DNA from: Allomeiothermus silvanus DSM 9946
GTDB taxonomy: Bacteria; Deinococcota; Deinococci; Deinococcales; Thermaceae
Length of the DNA stretch: 64,000 nt
Direction: 5' to 3'
Assembly: GCF_000092125.1 (NCBI RefSeq)
Contig: NC_014212.1
Coordinates: 1,570,001 to 1,634,000 of the forward strand
Of this stretch, positions 5,418 to 13,028 are shown one piece after another. The notes under the pieces were generated by a model. That model had not been told where the DNA came from, did not search any database, and was given only the letters and a program-made list of their open reading frames with translations. Position numbers and translations under genes: made by a program. The stretch's first letter is position 1. Every line of letters begins with the position of its first letter.

Positions 5418-8400
5418 CGGCGTCCTCCAAATCCAAATCAACGCGGCTACCCCTTATATCTGTAGAAGTGGGAACAGTGGGAACAGTGGGTTTTGTGCCG
5501 TCCTGGACGTGGTTTAGGCTGTTCCCAGTTTTTTGAGTGTTCCCACTCGCGAGTGGGAACACCTGTGAAGCCGCATCAGAAGCGGGGCTTTGTTCCCACT
5601 CCTGAGTGGGAACACCCCGTTTAGTGGGAACAGGGTTTGTGCCGTCCTGGACGGCGCTGTGCTCATTGTTCCCACTGTTCCCACTTTTTGCGATATATAC
5701 CCCCGCCAGGTGGATTGCTCGGATTAGCCCACTCCCGATTCTCACCCGGGCTTGGTACCGGGTTACCCCTGCCTCCACCCGAACGTGGATAACCCCCCGC
5801 TCTGCCAGCCGCTTCCACAACGTGCGCTCGGTGGGCAGCGGCTCGCCCGACTCGTTCGCCAGCCGCCCCAGCACGGTATAGGCGGCGGTCGGGTCCAGGT
5901 ACAGCCCGTGGACTTCGGGGTCATCGGGTAGCCAGCCGATCTGTGGCCCGAGGGGCTCCCACACGCCGCGTGCGTCGGGGTGGCCACTGGTGGTTTCGCG
6001 GTACCGCCAGCCCCAACGGGCGGGGTCGGGTAGGTGATCCTCTATGTCCCGCCCGGGTCGCCAGTTCAAAGGCACGAGGTGGCCCCGACCCATGCGTAGA
6101 GCGGAGAAAAGCAAGGGGCCGAAGCGCTCCACCGGGTCAGCCCCGCGAAGATACTCCCCCTGACCCTGAAGCACCTGCTCGAGCGCCTCGAGCACCTCGC
6201 CCTCGCCCTCGAGGTCACACCCCACGGTGGCGGTGTACTCCTGGTATAGCTCCCATAGGGCGTGCAGCCGGGCCAGGGCGTCGGTCACCCGCCCGTGGAG
6301 GGCGTTGTAGCGGGGTCGCAGGCCCTCTATCCGGCTCCGCAAGCGGTCGCGGTGGGCCTCGAGGTCTCGGGCCAGCCAGCGCACCCAGCCGCTCAGGGCA
6401 CGGGCATACGCCCCCTCACGGGCCAGGGTTTGGGCCTCGCTGAGCCGATCCAGGCGTACCTCGCCCCGCCCCAACTCGAGGAAGAGGCAGCGGGCTCGCA
6501 CGCTGTGCCCGGGCGGCACGTCCTCGCCGGTGAGGAGCAGCGAACCACGGGGGGGCTTATCCCCCGCCAAAGAGCCGTCAGCCCGCATCCGCCCCCGGCC
6601 TGTGCCGTTGCCCTGAGAGCGCAGCAACCGGGCGGCTTTGGCCTGTAACTCCTTCTGCTTCTGCTCGCTCGCTTGAGGGGCGTAATCGTCCACCAAGAGC
6701 GGCGTGTCCATACCCGTGAACGCGAGGGCCTCGAGGGCATTGGTGGTGGTCTCCCAGCTCGCGGGCGGGGTGTCGTGATGGCCCCACAAAGATTGAATGA
6801 CCAGGGCCAGGCTGGTTTTGCGGCTTCCCGTCGGCCCCGCCAAATATAGCGAGTACGGGCTATGGCCCAGCGGAGCGCCCAAGGCATAGAGCAGTAAAGG
6901 CACGGTGACCCGTGAGGGGGCCACCTCGCGCAGGCTCCACAAGGTGCGGATAGCCTCACGCTCAGCTTCGTCCTCGGGGGGGTCGGGCAGAGCAAAACCC
7001 TCGAATACCCGCCCCGGCTGGACCTCGAGGCCCTCCACGCCCCCGTTGGCTCCGATGCCCCCGCCAGCGTGGAGGTACACCCACTGCCCGTCGACCTTCG
7101 CCCAACCCAGGTGGCGGTACACGGTAGTGCGGCGTAGTCCCTCCAGGCTCAAGAACTGGATCGCGGCGCGCAGGTGGTCGCGGTTGGACTGCCCGGGCAG
7201 CACCACGGCCTCGCTTCCCCAATGGCGGGCGGTCCAGTTCATGCCGGCAAACTCGCCCGCCCTCACCCAGGCCGCAGGCAGCGGGCGCCCTGTGGAGGTG
7301 TAGCCTTTGATCTCAAACAGGGTCTCGTTCTCGAGCCCGTCGGTTGCGGCTATTTCGCGCTCGATGATGGCAGCGAAGTTGGAAAGCGGGTAGTAGCCCA
7401 CCCCCTGCCCCTCACCCTGCTTTTCCGGCTTGGCGGCCCAAATCTGCCCGCGCTCGATCTTGTAGCGGGGTTTTCCGAGCACCAGCCCACCTCCGGTGCG
7501 GCCATCCAGGGGGCAGGTGGGCGCTTTCGCAGCCTCGCCGCCGGGGTCGTAGGGGTTGCTCGCCCGGGCTTTCTCGGCGGGTGGCTCGAGCGGGGCCGCC
7601 TGTCCGTACCTGAGGCCGTCCCTCGCGGTGGCCTCAGCCTCGAGGGGGGGCAGCCCGGCCTGCACCGCAGCCGCAACCAGGGCGGCGGCGGCCTGCTCGG
7701 GGTCGAGTCCCAGGTGAAGGTATCCGCCAATCAACCGGGCGTAGCCCAACAGGGTGTTATGCCTCTGCCCCTGTGGAGCAGCCGCTACCCGCTCACAGGC
7801 CCAGCGCAAGAGGCCCTCCAGCCTTCGGGTGTGGGTACCAGCCGCGATACCCCGAAGCCGGGCGGGTTGGTACTCAGGCGGTGGCGGTGGGGGATCGGGC
7901 AACAACCGAGCTAGCAGCCCCTCGGGGGCTAGAGGCAGTTCAGCCGGGGGTAGCAAGGGTAGTTCCCAAACGTAGGCCCCATTAGGCAACGTGGTCGGGG
8001 CAGCCGCCAAATACGCCTTACCTAAGCCGCGTAAGTCCACCCCCGGCAGCTTCCGCGCGCTGCTGGTGAGGCTTCCTACCAACCCGGCGGGCAGCCGCAG
8101 GAAGACATGCACCCCGCCCCGAGGGGTTCGTTGCCGGGGGGCCTCGCCTAGCTCGGGGTACTCGGCTAGCAGCGCGCCCCAGGCTGAGGGGACGTCGCAG
8201 TCGAGCGCCAGCGTTTCAGCGGGGGGCAGGATGCCCACCCCAGCCCCGGGCGCGGCCTGCCACCAGCGGCGCAGCACCTCGGGGTCGGTGCTGGCGTCCC
8301 TCAACCCGCTAGGGACTAAACGCCCGTGCGGGCGCTTCTCGCCGGGAAGCAGTGGCAACACGGGGTAGCCCATCCCAGCGTACTCGAGGGCGGTAGCAGA

Positions 8401-8433
8401 TGTGCTATACTTTTCATAGCTACGCATAGCCAA
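5407..8433 (-). CDS. Bifunctional primase-polymerase fused to a superfamily 3-like helicase
   Basis: 1008 residues, the replication enzyme of the element. Residues 15-160 form an archaeo-eukaryotic primase-polymerase domain, with acidic pair LALDCDVP (Asp78, Asp80), TPRGGVHVF (His109) and GVDLRGLG. A helical primase-associated region follows (about 195-280). The C-terminal half is an ATPase: Walker A GPTGSRKTS at about 533-541 and Walker B LLVDDY at 579-584. It would make primers and unwind DNA for the element. Residues about 917-989 are low complexity (repeated VPT and GNS); the DNA under them carries ten copies of a 9-mer in both orientations, so this part seems shaped by a DNA function. 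ATG at 8433, 3 bp after the excisionase gene stop. Confidence 0.9.
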   Translation of the reverse strand: MAMRSYEKYSTSATALEYAGMGYPVLPLLPGEKRPHGRLVPSGLRDASTDPEVLRRWWQAAPGAGVGILPPAETLALDCDVPSAWGALLAEYPELGEAPRQRTPRGGVHVFLRLPAGLVGSLTSSARKLPGVDLRGLGKAYLAAAPTTLPNGAYVWELPLLPPAELPLAPEGLLARLLPDPPPPPPEYQPARLRGIAAGTHTRRLEGLLRWACERVAAAPQGQRHNTLLGYARLIGGYLHLGLDPEQAAAALVAAAVQAGLPPLEAEATARDGLRYGQAAPLEPPAEKARASNPYDPGGEAAKAPTCPLDGRTGGGLVLGKPRYKIERGQIWAAKPEKQGEGQGVGYYPLSNFAAIIEREIAATDGLENETLFEIKGYTSTGRPLPAAWVRAGEFAGMNWTARHWGSEAVVLPGQSNRDHLRAAIQFLSLEGLRRTTVYRHLGWAKVDGQWVYLHAGGGIGANGGVEGLEVQPGRVFEGFALPDPPEDEAEREAIRTLWSLREVAPSRVTVPLLLYALGAPLGHSPYSLYLAGPTGSRKTSLALVIQSLWGHHDTPPASWETTTNALEALAFTGMDTPLLVDDYAPQASEQKQKELQAKAARLLRSQGNGTGRGRMRADGSLAGDKPPRGSLLLTGEDVPPGHSVRARCLFLELGRGEVRLDRLSEAQTLAREGAYARALSGWVRWLARDLEAHRDRLRSRIEGLRPRYNALHGRVTDALARLHALWELYQEYTATVGCDLEGEGEVLEALEQVLQGQGEYLRGADPVERFGPLLFSALRMGRGHLVPLNWRPGRDIEDHLPDPARWGWRYRETTSGHPDARGVWEPLGPQIGWLPDDPEVHGLYLDPTAAYTVLGRLANESGEPLPTERTLWKRLAERGVIHVRVEAGVTRYQARVRIGSGLIRAIHLAGVYIAKSGNSGNNEHSAVQDGTNPVPTKRGVPTQEWEQSPASDAASQVFPLASGNTQKTGNSLNHVQDGTKPTVPTVPTSTDIRGSRVDLDLEDADVF
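5468..5684. repeat. Iteron-like cluster of TGTTCCCAC, candidate replication origin
   Basis: Nine exact and one near copy of TGTTCCCAC (or its complement GTGGGAACA) begin at 5468, 5477, 5519 (one mismatch), 5538, 5553, 5591, 5606, 5624, 5667 and 5676. Some are tandem, some face each other; 5536-5563 is a long palindrome around GCGC. An 18-bp direct repeat with core CGTCCAGGACG (minus strand) is at 5492-5509 and 5636-5653. A one-mismatch DnaA box (TTATCCACG, minus) lies at 5784-5792. Since the copies fall in different reading frames, the repeat is conserved as DNA, not protein. Confidence 0.65.
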
Positions 8434-8436
8434 CCC

Positions 8437-8643
8437 CTACTCGCCCCCGCCCTGCCCGGCGGGGTAATTCTCGTGCCCCTCGAGCCATTCGCGTAGAGCG
8501 CTCGCGGGAATCAACCAACGGGAACCGAGCTTGCGAGCGGGCAAAACGCCGAGACGTACGTACTTATCAATCGTGTTTACATGGAGTCCGAGTAGCTCTG
8601 CCACCTCTTTGCGGGAGTAGGCAAGTTTTTTGTTGTCCAACAC
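8437..8643 (-). CDS. Excisionase-family HTH protein
   Basis: 68 residues. The pattern AYSRKEVAELLGLHVNTIDKYVRLGVLPARKLGSRWLIP is a MerR-like winged helix-turn-helix of the HTH_17/excisionase type. Such proteins bend DNA at attachment sites or control replication and integrase genes. Start is GTG at 8643. Its Shine-Dalgarno (CACGGAGG, minus) is the closing arm of a hairpin and is followed by TTTT, so translation, transcription or both may be controlled there. The stop is 3 bp before the primase start, so the two genes form an operon. Confidence 0.85.
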   Translation of the reverse strand: MLDNKKLAYSRKEVAELLGLHVNTIDKYVRLGVLPARKLGSRWLIPASALREWLEGHENYPAGQGGGE

Positions 8644-8650
8644 GAGAAAA

Positions 8651-8735
8651 CCTCCGTGTTCACGGAGGCCGGGTATACCGGCCTAAAGCCTGTAGCCGTG
8701 ACGGGATAAACCCGTCGCCTACAGCTTTTTAGGCC
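8651..8735 (-). promoter_or_regulatory. Three consecutive hairpins in the excisionase-primase leader
   Basis: On the minus strand, in order: a long imperfect hairpin with outer arms 8680-8687 and 8728-8735 and inner arms CTGTAG/CTACAG and GACGGG/CCCGTC; a 6-bp stem GGCCGG/CCGGCC (8667-8683); and a perfect 8-bp stem CCTCCGTG/CACGGAGG (8651-8668) followed by TTTT. The last contains the ribosome binding site of the next gene. The first two share bases 8680-8683, and the last two share 8667-8668, so alternative folds exclude each other. The stop codon of the upstream gene lies inside the first hairpin. Confidence 0.6.
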
Positions 8736-9334
8736 GAGGGTGCGTTGGGTCGGATTGTTGGGATGAGTACTAGCGGTTCGGGTGGGGGGTAGAAAAAGCG
8801 TTCACGCGAGTGGCGGTACAGGGGGGTGGCCACCACCAAGCTGTGGATCCGGGCGGCTAGAAATGCAATTACTATCCGGCTCAGGGTTGCCACGCGGGTG
8901 GATAAAGCACACAGTTCCTCCTGGAGAAATTCCGCGCGTCCCTCGTGCATGCGCTCATAGATGGCCCTTCTTGCGCCAAACCCGAGGGGCCAAAGCACCA
9001 GCAAGAGGATTCTAGTAGCTCGAATGATCGTGTGCAGATAGCGCGGGTTGCCGGTTCGCAGAAGGCCCCGCACTGAGAATTTAAGGAGAGGCATAACGTA
9101 TCTCGCGGGGGCCAGCCACACAAAAATCAAAGACCTCAGCAAACGCCAGCGCCAGAGAAGGGGAATTTTGATGAATTCCGCAGGCGTGAAATGCGGTAGA
9201 GCTAACCGCCTCCTCAGGATGTGCCTTTCAATGATCAAATCCACACGGGCGGCACGTACCGAACAACGTGCATCCTGCACCTTGCACCAGTGCTGAAACG
9301 CCCTACCGCCCCTCATACAGACATCATACCACAT
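8729..9334 (-). CDS. Unknown basic protein with hydrophobic segments, first gene of the element
   Basis: Up to 201 residues from ATG at 9334; a second ATG at 9316 (MRGGRAF) is possible. I do not recognise it. It is Arg-rich and has hydrophobic stretches (LIFVWLAPARYVMPLL near 70, ILLLVLWPLGFGA near 112, IVIAFLAARIHSLVVA near 154), so it may be membrane-associated. It lies between the right-hand arm sites and the excisionase operon, in the position where satellites often carry accessory or defence genes. Codon use is less host-like than its neighbours. No enzyme motif is visible. Confidence 0.5.
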   Translation of the reverse strand: MWYDVCMRGGRAFQHWCKVQDARCSVRAARVDLIIERHILRRRLALPHFTPAEFIKIPLLWRWRLLRSLIFVWLAPARYVMPLLKFSVRGLLRTGNPRYLHTIIRATRILLLVLWPLGFGARRAIYERMHEGRAEFLQEELCALSTRVATLSRIVIAFLAARIHSLVVATPLYRHSRERFFYPPPEPLVLIPTIRPNAPSA

Positions 9335-9387
9335 GTTGTGTCAAAAAAAATGTACACACAATATATACCCCCTACTGACACACATCC

Positions 9388-9430
9388 TGACCCAAATCCT
9401 GACCCAAATTGACCCAAAAATTGACCCAAA
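9388..9430. repeat. Four TGACCCAAA repeats, integrase arm-type sites near attR
   Basis: Exact copies start at 9388, 9400, 9410 and 9422, i.e. spaced 12, 10 and 12 bp on one face of the helix. The same 9-mer occurs inside the left end at 2610. A complement (TGACCCAC on the minus strand) is at 9491-9498. The repeats end about 100 bp from attR. Confidence 0.65.
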
Positions 9431-9528
9431 ACCGGAAGTGTTCTATTGTGCGTGGAAGTGTGGGGAGTTGGCTTCAGCACAGCGCTTTTTGTGGGTCAGT
9501 GTGTGGCGTTGTTTAAGCCCGAAGTCAC

Positions 9529-9574
9529 CTCATAATCGTGGTGTCGGCGGTTCAAGTCCGCCCATAGCCACCAG
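9529..9574 (+). repeat. attR, displaced 3' half of tRNA-Met
   Basis: 46 bp identical to 2504-2549. It lacks the tRNA 5' half and cannot make a tRNA. It marks the right boundary of the element and retains the host's original terminator just beyond it. Confidence 0.92.
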
Positions 9575-9576
9575 CC

Positions 9577-9603
9577 CCGGAAGCCCAGCGCTTCCGGATT
9601 TTT
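9577..9603 (+). terminator. Original host terminator of the tRNA-Met unit
   Basis: CCGGAAGC (9577-9584) and GCTTCCGG (9590-9597) form an 8-bp stem followed by ATTTTTATT. Before integration this lay directly after tRNA-Met. Confidence 0.78.
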
Positions 9604-9718
9604 ATTCAAACTTCGATAGATCCACCGGCACAATATAGGCGCAATCGGTATCGGCTTCGGTCTTGATCACCACGTTGAGGGTACCTTTGGGGTCTATGCT
9701 GGAGATCAAACTGGACTT
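9602..9718 (-). pseudogene. 3' remnant of an unrecognised gene
   Basis: An open minus-strand frame ends at TAA 9602-9604 and reads SSLISSIDPKGTLNVVIKT, then EADTDCAYIVPVDLSKFE. This looks like a real protein C-terminus, but there is no start, and upstream the frame runs into unrelated sequence. It is most likely the tail of a gene broken by the events that left the transposase remnant next to it. Family unknown. Confidence 0.35.
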
Positions 9719-9795
9719 ACGCGGCCTCCACCTGCACCGATAACAAAGGGCCTAAATCCAGGCCTGGCTTGCCGGCATGGGTAGAAACCCAACCT

Positions 9796-10232
9796 CTACT
9801 CCATCAGCCCATAGGCCACCAGCCCCAAGACTTTGGCCCGCCGCCCCTTCCACCCTAGCCCCTGCTGCAATCCCCGGAAGATCTCCTCAATCCCCTGCCG
9901 CAACGCCCTCTTTCCCTCCGAGTCCACACCAAAACGGGCGTAAAACCTCCCCCATCGGCGCACCATCTGCACCGCAGTGGACCCCTCCAGCCCGAGTCTC
10001 GTCACGAATCCAGTACTTTCCTTGCCGCGCAGCAGGCGTCGAACAGCACCCCCTCTTCCTCCCGGCCCCACTCCAAAAGGGAGCCGGCTAGGCCCAGTTT
10101 GCTTTCCTCCCCAGCAGGAAGGGACCCGACGCCGACCCCTGGCGTCGGTCCAGGCCAGGACCACCAGGCTGAAGCGACCCGTCCTTGGGGCTCTTCAGGC
10201 GTTGGAGGCCGAGCTGGCCTGAGCGACAGCAA
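9796..10232 (-). pseudogene. Frameshifted DDE transposase remnant
   Basis: Two overlapping minus frames share the features of one transposase. One frame reads VLAWTDARGRRRVP near its start and QGIEEIFRGLQQGLGWKGRR near its end. Between them the matching text is in another frame (KLGLAGSLLEWGREEEGV, then LFDACC). At least two frameshifts are needed to join them, so the gene is dead. It resembles the central and C-terminal parts of IS4/IS701-type transposases, but differs from the intact element at 13900. No terminal repeats are found. Confidence 0.45.
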
Positions 10233-10449
10233 GGGGGTAGCCCCCCAGGGTACGGCAGGGCGAGAGGCAGAGGCTAAGGCTTCTAGCGCGCGGCCCCCGA
10301 AGTCCCTGCGATAGCAGTTGACGAAGTCCCTGCGACAGCAGAGGACCGGGGTTGGTATCCTAATCTGACGTGAAGGCCCATTTCGTCTGGTGATCCCTAG
10401 GGTGCGTAAGTCCAGCCCTCTGAGAAACCTGACCAGGACTACGAACTGT
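10233..10449. other. Intergenic stretch with a 24-bp tandem repeat
   Basis: No gene is visible. At 10298-10321 and 10322-10345 there are two tandem copies of a 24-bp unit beginning CGAAGTCCCTGCGAYAGCAG (four mismatches at its end). The rest shows no clear signals. Confidence 0.4.
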
Positions 10450-11061
10450 CTAAACCAGTTCGCGCAACGTCCGGATTCCTAGCTTGGCGCGCAGAACCAA
10501 AAATATCTCCGCGGTAGCGAGCGCATCGGTTAGAGCGTGGTGAGCGGTGTAAGGTGGTAGATCAAGAAAGGCCCGCGCCTTGGCCAAATTCTCAGGAGGT
10601 GTTTCGGGGTGGGGCTCGAGCAGCGCTCGCCGTTGGCCGAGCTTGTGCAGCAGTTTGACGGTATCTACTACCTGTGGCTCGGGCCAAACCAGGTCGCAAC
10701 GGGCATACGCGCGCCTCAAAAACGCTACGTCCACCAAAGCGTGATGGACCAGCAAGACCCCCTCTTTGAGCCGCTGATGAACTTCGCGCAAGACCTGGCA
10801 AAGCGGGGGGGCCTCACGCAGCTCGAAAGGGCGGATCTGGTGAGCCCGCAGCCCCTCGAGCGAGAGCGTGTCGAAACGGTGGGGGCGCACCAAGCTGTAA
10901 AAGTGCTCCCCGTAGCGGATCACCCCTTTCCGAATGGGAACCATGCCCACCGAGAGGATTTGATCTTGGGGTTTGAGCCCGCTGGTCTCAAGGTCAAGCG
11001 CCCAGTACACCACTTCCTCCCAAGGCAATGCGGGGGTGCGTCGTAGCAGGCGCTTAAGCAT
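10450..11061 (-). CDS. DnaQ-like 3'-5' exonuclease
   Basis: 203 residues from the ATG at 11061 (MLKRLLRR). It is a DEDDh exonuclease: ExoI motif WALDLETSG near residue 22, ExoII region LVHHALVDVAFLRR near 110, and ExoIII motif HHALTDALATAE near 180. It would remove nucleotides from DNA or RNA 3' ends. It is last in a run with a DUF294 regulator, acetate symporter and acyl-CoA synthetase; this exonuclease-DUF294-symporter grouping recurs in many bacteria, where the exonuclease is thought to take part in nucleotide signalling rather than replication. That role is inference. It lacks polymerase-binding features. Confidence 0.85.
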   Translation of the reverse strand: MLKRLLRRTPALPWEEVVYWALDLETSGLKPQDQILSVGMVPIRKGVIRYGEHFYSLVRPHRFDTLSLEGLRAHQIRPFELREAPPLCQVLREVHQRLKEGVLLVHHALVDVAFLRRAYARCDLVWPEPQVVDTVKLLHKLGQRRALLEPHPETPPENLAKARAFLDLPPYTAHHALTDALATAEIFLVLRAKLGIRTLRELV

Positions 11062-11139
11062 GGGTGTAAGCAAAGAAAATGCGATCAAGCGGGGTTGTCG
11101 TTGGTTGGGAGAGGATCCATGGCCAACCACAGCCTGGCT

Positions 11140-12960
11140 TCACCCGAGCTGGTCAGTGCGGAAGCTTAGGCGGGTGGCCTCTTGGGCTTCGCGGATGGCC
11201 AGAAAGGCTTCGCGTAGATGGCGGCGCTCCAGCGGGCTCAAGGTTTCTAGCCGTACTCGGTTTCCCACCGGCTGACCTTTGCGGAAGGCCTGCAGCTGTT
11301 CGCGTAGCCGCAGACGCAGCAAGAAGGCAAAGGCTTCTGCCAGAGTCAGCGCGGTCTCTTCGCTCAGTGTCCCGGCTTGGGCGGCAGCTTTCAGACGCTC
11401 GGGCGTGCTCACCGCTTCGGAACCGGCGGCTAGGGCGTAGAGGCGAGCTAGGCTGACGATGGGAGTGATGCCGCTTTTCTTGAGGTCGAGCCCGGCCTCA
11501 TCCTGGCGGATTTGCCGGAAGAGGGTGAGCGGAGGCCGGAACTCGAGCGCGGAGCGGGCCAGCTGGGCTAGAAAGCGCTGGTTCGAGCGGGCCTGTCCCA
11601 CTGCTTCGCGCAGCGCGCTGAGATCAAGCGAGCTGTGTAGCGGGCGGAAGTCAAAGAAGATGGCGCTTTCGAGCAGGGCCTCTGGGGTAGGCCGCTCGAT
11701 CCACTCCCGGAAGAGCTGGAGCCAATCGGCCAGGGGTTTGTGCCAGTTTATCGCCATGTAACCGCCCGGACAGGGAGGGAACCCAGCGCTCAGCATCCCG
11801 TTTACCACGAACTCCGCGAGCTGGGGGAAGTAATGGGCGGCTTGTGGAGAGGGCTGGGCGTAGATCAGCGCGTTATCCTGGTCGGTGAGGAGGGTCTGCT
11901 CCATCCGTCCTTCGGAGCCGAAGACAATCCAGGCATAGGGGGTAGGAGGTGGCCCCAGCTTTTGTTCGGCCAGGCGCAATAGACGGTATAGCAGTAGGTC
12001 GTTGAGGGTGCTCACCGCGCGCCCGATCTCCGCTGCACCCAGCCCACCGTTGAGCAGGTTTTCTATCACTCCGGCTAGCTCGAGCCCGTATCCCTGTAGC
12101 TGTTCTGGATCTTCGCTACGCTCGAGACGCCGGGCTAGGTACAGTGGGCTTCGCGCTTGCTGGCGCAGAAAAACTGTATCGGTGACGACTCCTATGATCC
12201 GCCCTTCCTCGGTGAGAGGCAGGTGGTGAATATCCTGGGCAATCATGAAGGATAGCGCCTCGAAGAGCGAACTCGAGGCCGCTAAGGTTTTCAGCGGGGT
12301 GCTCATCACCTGCTCTACCGGGGTGTTGGGGGGTAAGCCCTCGGCTAGCACCCGGTTTCTAAGGTCGCGGTCGGTCAGGATGCCCACCGGGTCGCCCATC
12401 ACCAGCACCGAGCTGATACGGTGCTGTCGCATGAGCTGGGCTGCTTGTTGCACCGTGTATCCGCGGGGAACAAAGACCGCAGGCCGGCTCACCACTTGCC
12501 TGATGGGCAAGCTGAAATCTACCTGCAGGTAGGTGGATTCGGGTTGCACCGCCTTATGCAGCCGCTCGGCGAGCCCCTGGGTAAAGAACTGGGCGAAGCC
12601 GGGATACTCCATCAGGGTGCGAAAGGTCTCGGCGGGCCAGCGGTAGGCCAAGAGGTCTTCCTCGGCGATAACATCGAAGGCCGGGGCGTCCTGGGAGAGC
12701 AGCGAGGGGTAACCGAATAGGTCACCCTCCTCGAGTTGCATCACCACCTTCCCCCCTCGCTCGAGTCGAACCGAGCCTTTGCGGATCAGGTATAGATGGT
12801 TACTGCTCTTACCCCCCTCCTCGAGCACCCGCATCCCGGCAGGCAGATAGGCCACCTCGAGGCTTTTTTCCAGTATCTGTAGGGCTTGTAGCGGGAGCTG
12901 GTCGAAGGGTGGGCACAACTGGACGAAATCCAGCGGATCGGAGAATTTTTGCGCGTTCAT
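11140..12960 (-). CDS. cNMP-binding/CBS/DUF294 nucleotidyltransferase-like regulator
   Basis: 606 residues, ATG at 12960. Domains in order: cyclic-nucleotide-binding fold (about 15-130, GDLFGYPSLL), a pair of CBS domains (about 150-275, with VLVMGDPVGILTDRDLRNR and HHLPLTEEGRIIGVVT), a DUF294 nucleotidyltransferase-like domain (WIVFGSEGRMEQTLLTDQDNALIY, about 345-370, with the GS...D-x-D pattern) and a DUF294_C helical end. Cytoplasmic; probably senses a nucleotide and modifies or controls a partner. Its place directly after actP fits the known pairing of this family with acetate and solute symporters. A longer in-frame opening to 13494 only overlaps actP in another frame. Confidence 0.88.
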   Translation of the reverse strand: MNAQKFSDPLDFVQLCPPFDQLPLQALQILEKSLEVAYLPAGMRVLEEGGKSSNHLYLIRKGSVRLERGGKVVMQLEEGDLFGYPSLLSQDAPAFDVIAEEDLLAYRWPAETFRTLMEYPGFAQFFTQGLAERLHKAVQPESTYLQVDFSLPIRQVVSRPAVFVPRGYTVQQAAQLMRQHRISSVLVMGDPVGILTDRDLRNRVLAEGLPPNTPVEQVMSTPLKTLAASSSLFEALSFMIAQDIHHLPLTEEGRIIGVVTDTVFLRQQARSPLYLARRLERSEDPEQLQGYGLELAGVIENLLNGGLGAAEIGRAVSTLNDLLLYRLLRLAEQKLGPPPTPYAWIVFGSEGRMEQTLLTDQDNALIYAQPSPQAAHYFPQLAEFVVNGMLSAGFPPCPGGYMAINWHKPLADWLQLFREWIERPTPEALLESAIFFDFRPLHSSLDLSALREAVGQARSNQRFLAQLARSALEFRPPLTLFRQIRQDEAGLDLKKSGITPIVSLARLYALAAGSEAVSTPERLKAAAQAGTLSEETALTLAEAFAFLLRLRLREQLQAFRKGQPVGNRVRLETLSPLERRHLREAFLAIREAQEATRLSFRTDQLG

Positions 12961-13028
12961 GGTGGATAAAAGCTCCCGCCCAGCATAGCCCGGGCGGGGA
13001 GGGCAAGATGCGAAGCCTCCGTACTGAC

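Larger units (their letters stand above)
2504..9574. mobile_element. 7.1-kb integrative element in tRNA-Met (attL to attR)
   Basis: A 46-bp perfect direct repeat bounds this block: the 3' half of tRNA-Met at 2504-2549 and a detached copy at 9529-9574. A tyrosine integrase lies next to attL, reading toward it. All genes inside are on the minus strand: unknown basic protein, excisionase-like HTH, primase-polymerase/helicase, two small accessory genes, a ribbon-helix-helix-like gene, then integrase. There are no capsid, packaging, relaxase or conjugation genes, so it resembles a phage satellite or a plasmid that integrates, more than a complete prophage or ICE. Inside each end lie TGACCCAAA repeats, probable integrase arm sites. 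CTCGAG is as frequent inside as outside, so the element is long resident in this group of hosts. Confidence 0.88.

Noticed and set aside
5468-5684. The 9-mer cluster as a CRISPR array
   Set aside because: Units are only 9 bp, in both orientations, with irregular gaps and inside an open frame; no cas genes are present anywhere in the window.
5784-5792. TTATCCACG on the minus strand, one base from the DnaA box
   Set aside because: It codes for conserved-looking VIHV in the primase, and a single box is likely by chance; noted only as support for the nearby repeat cluster.
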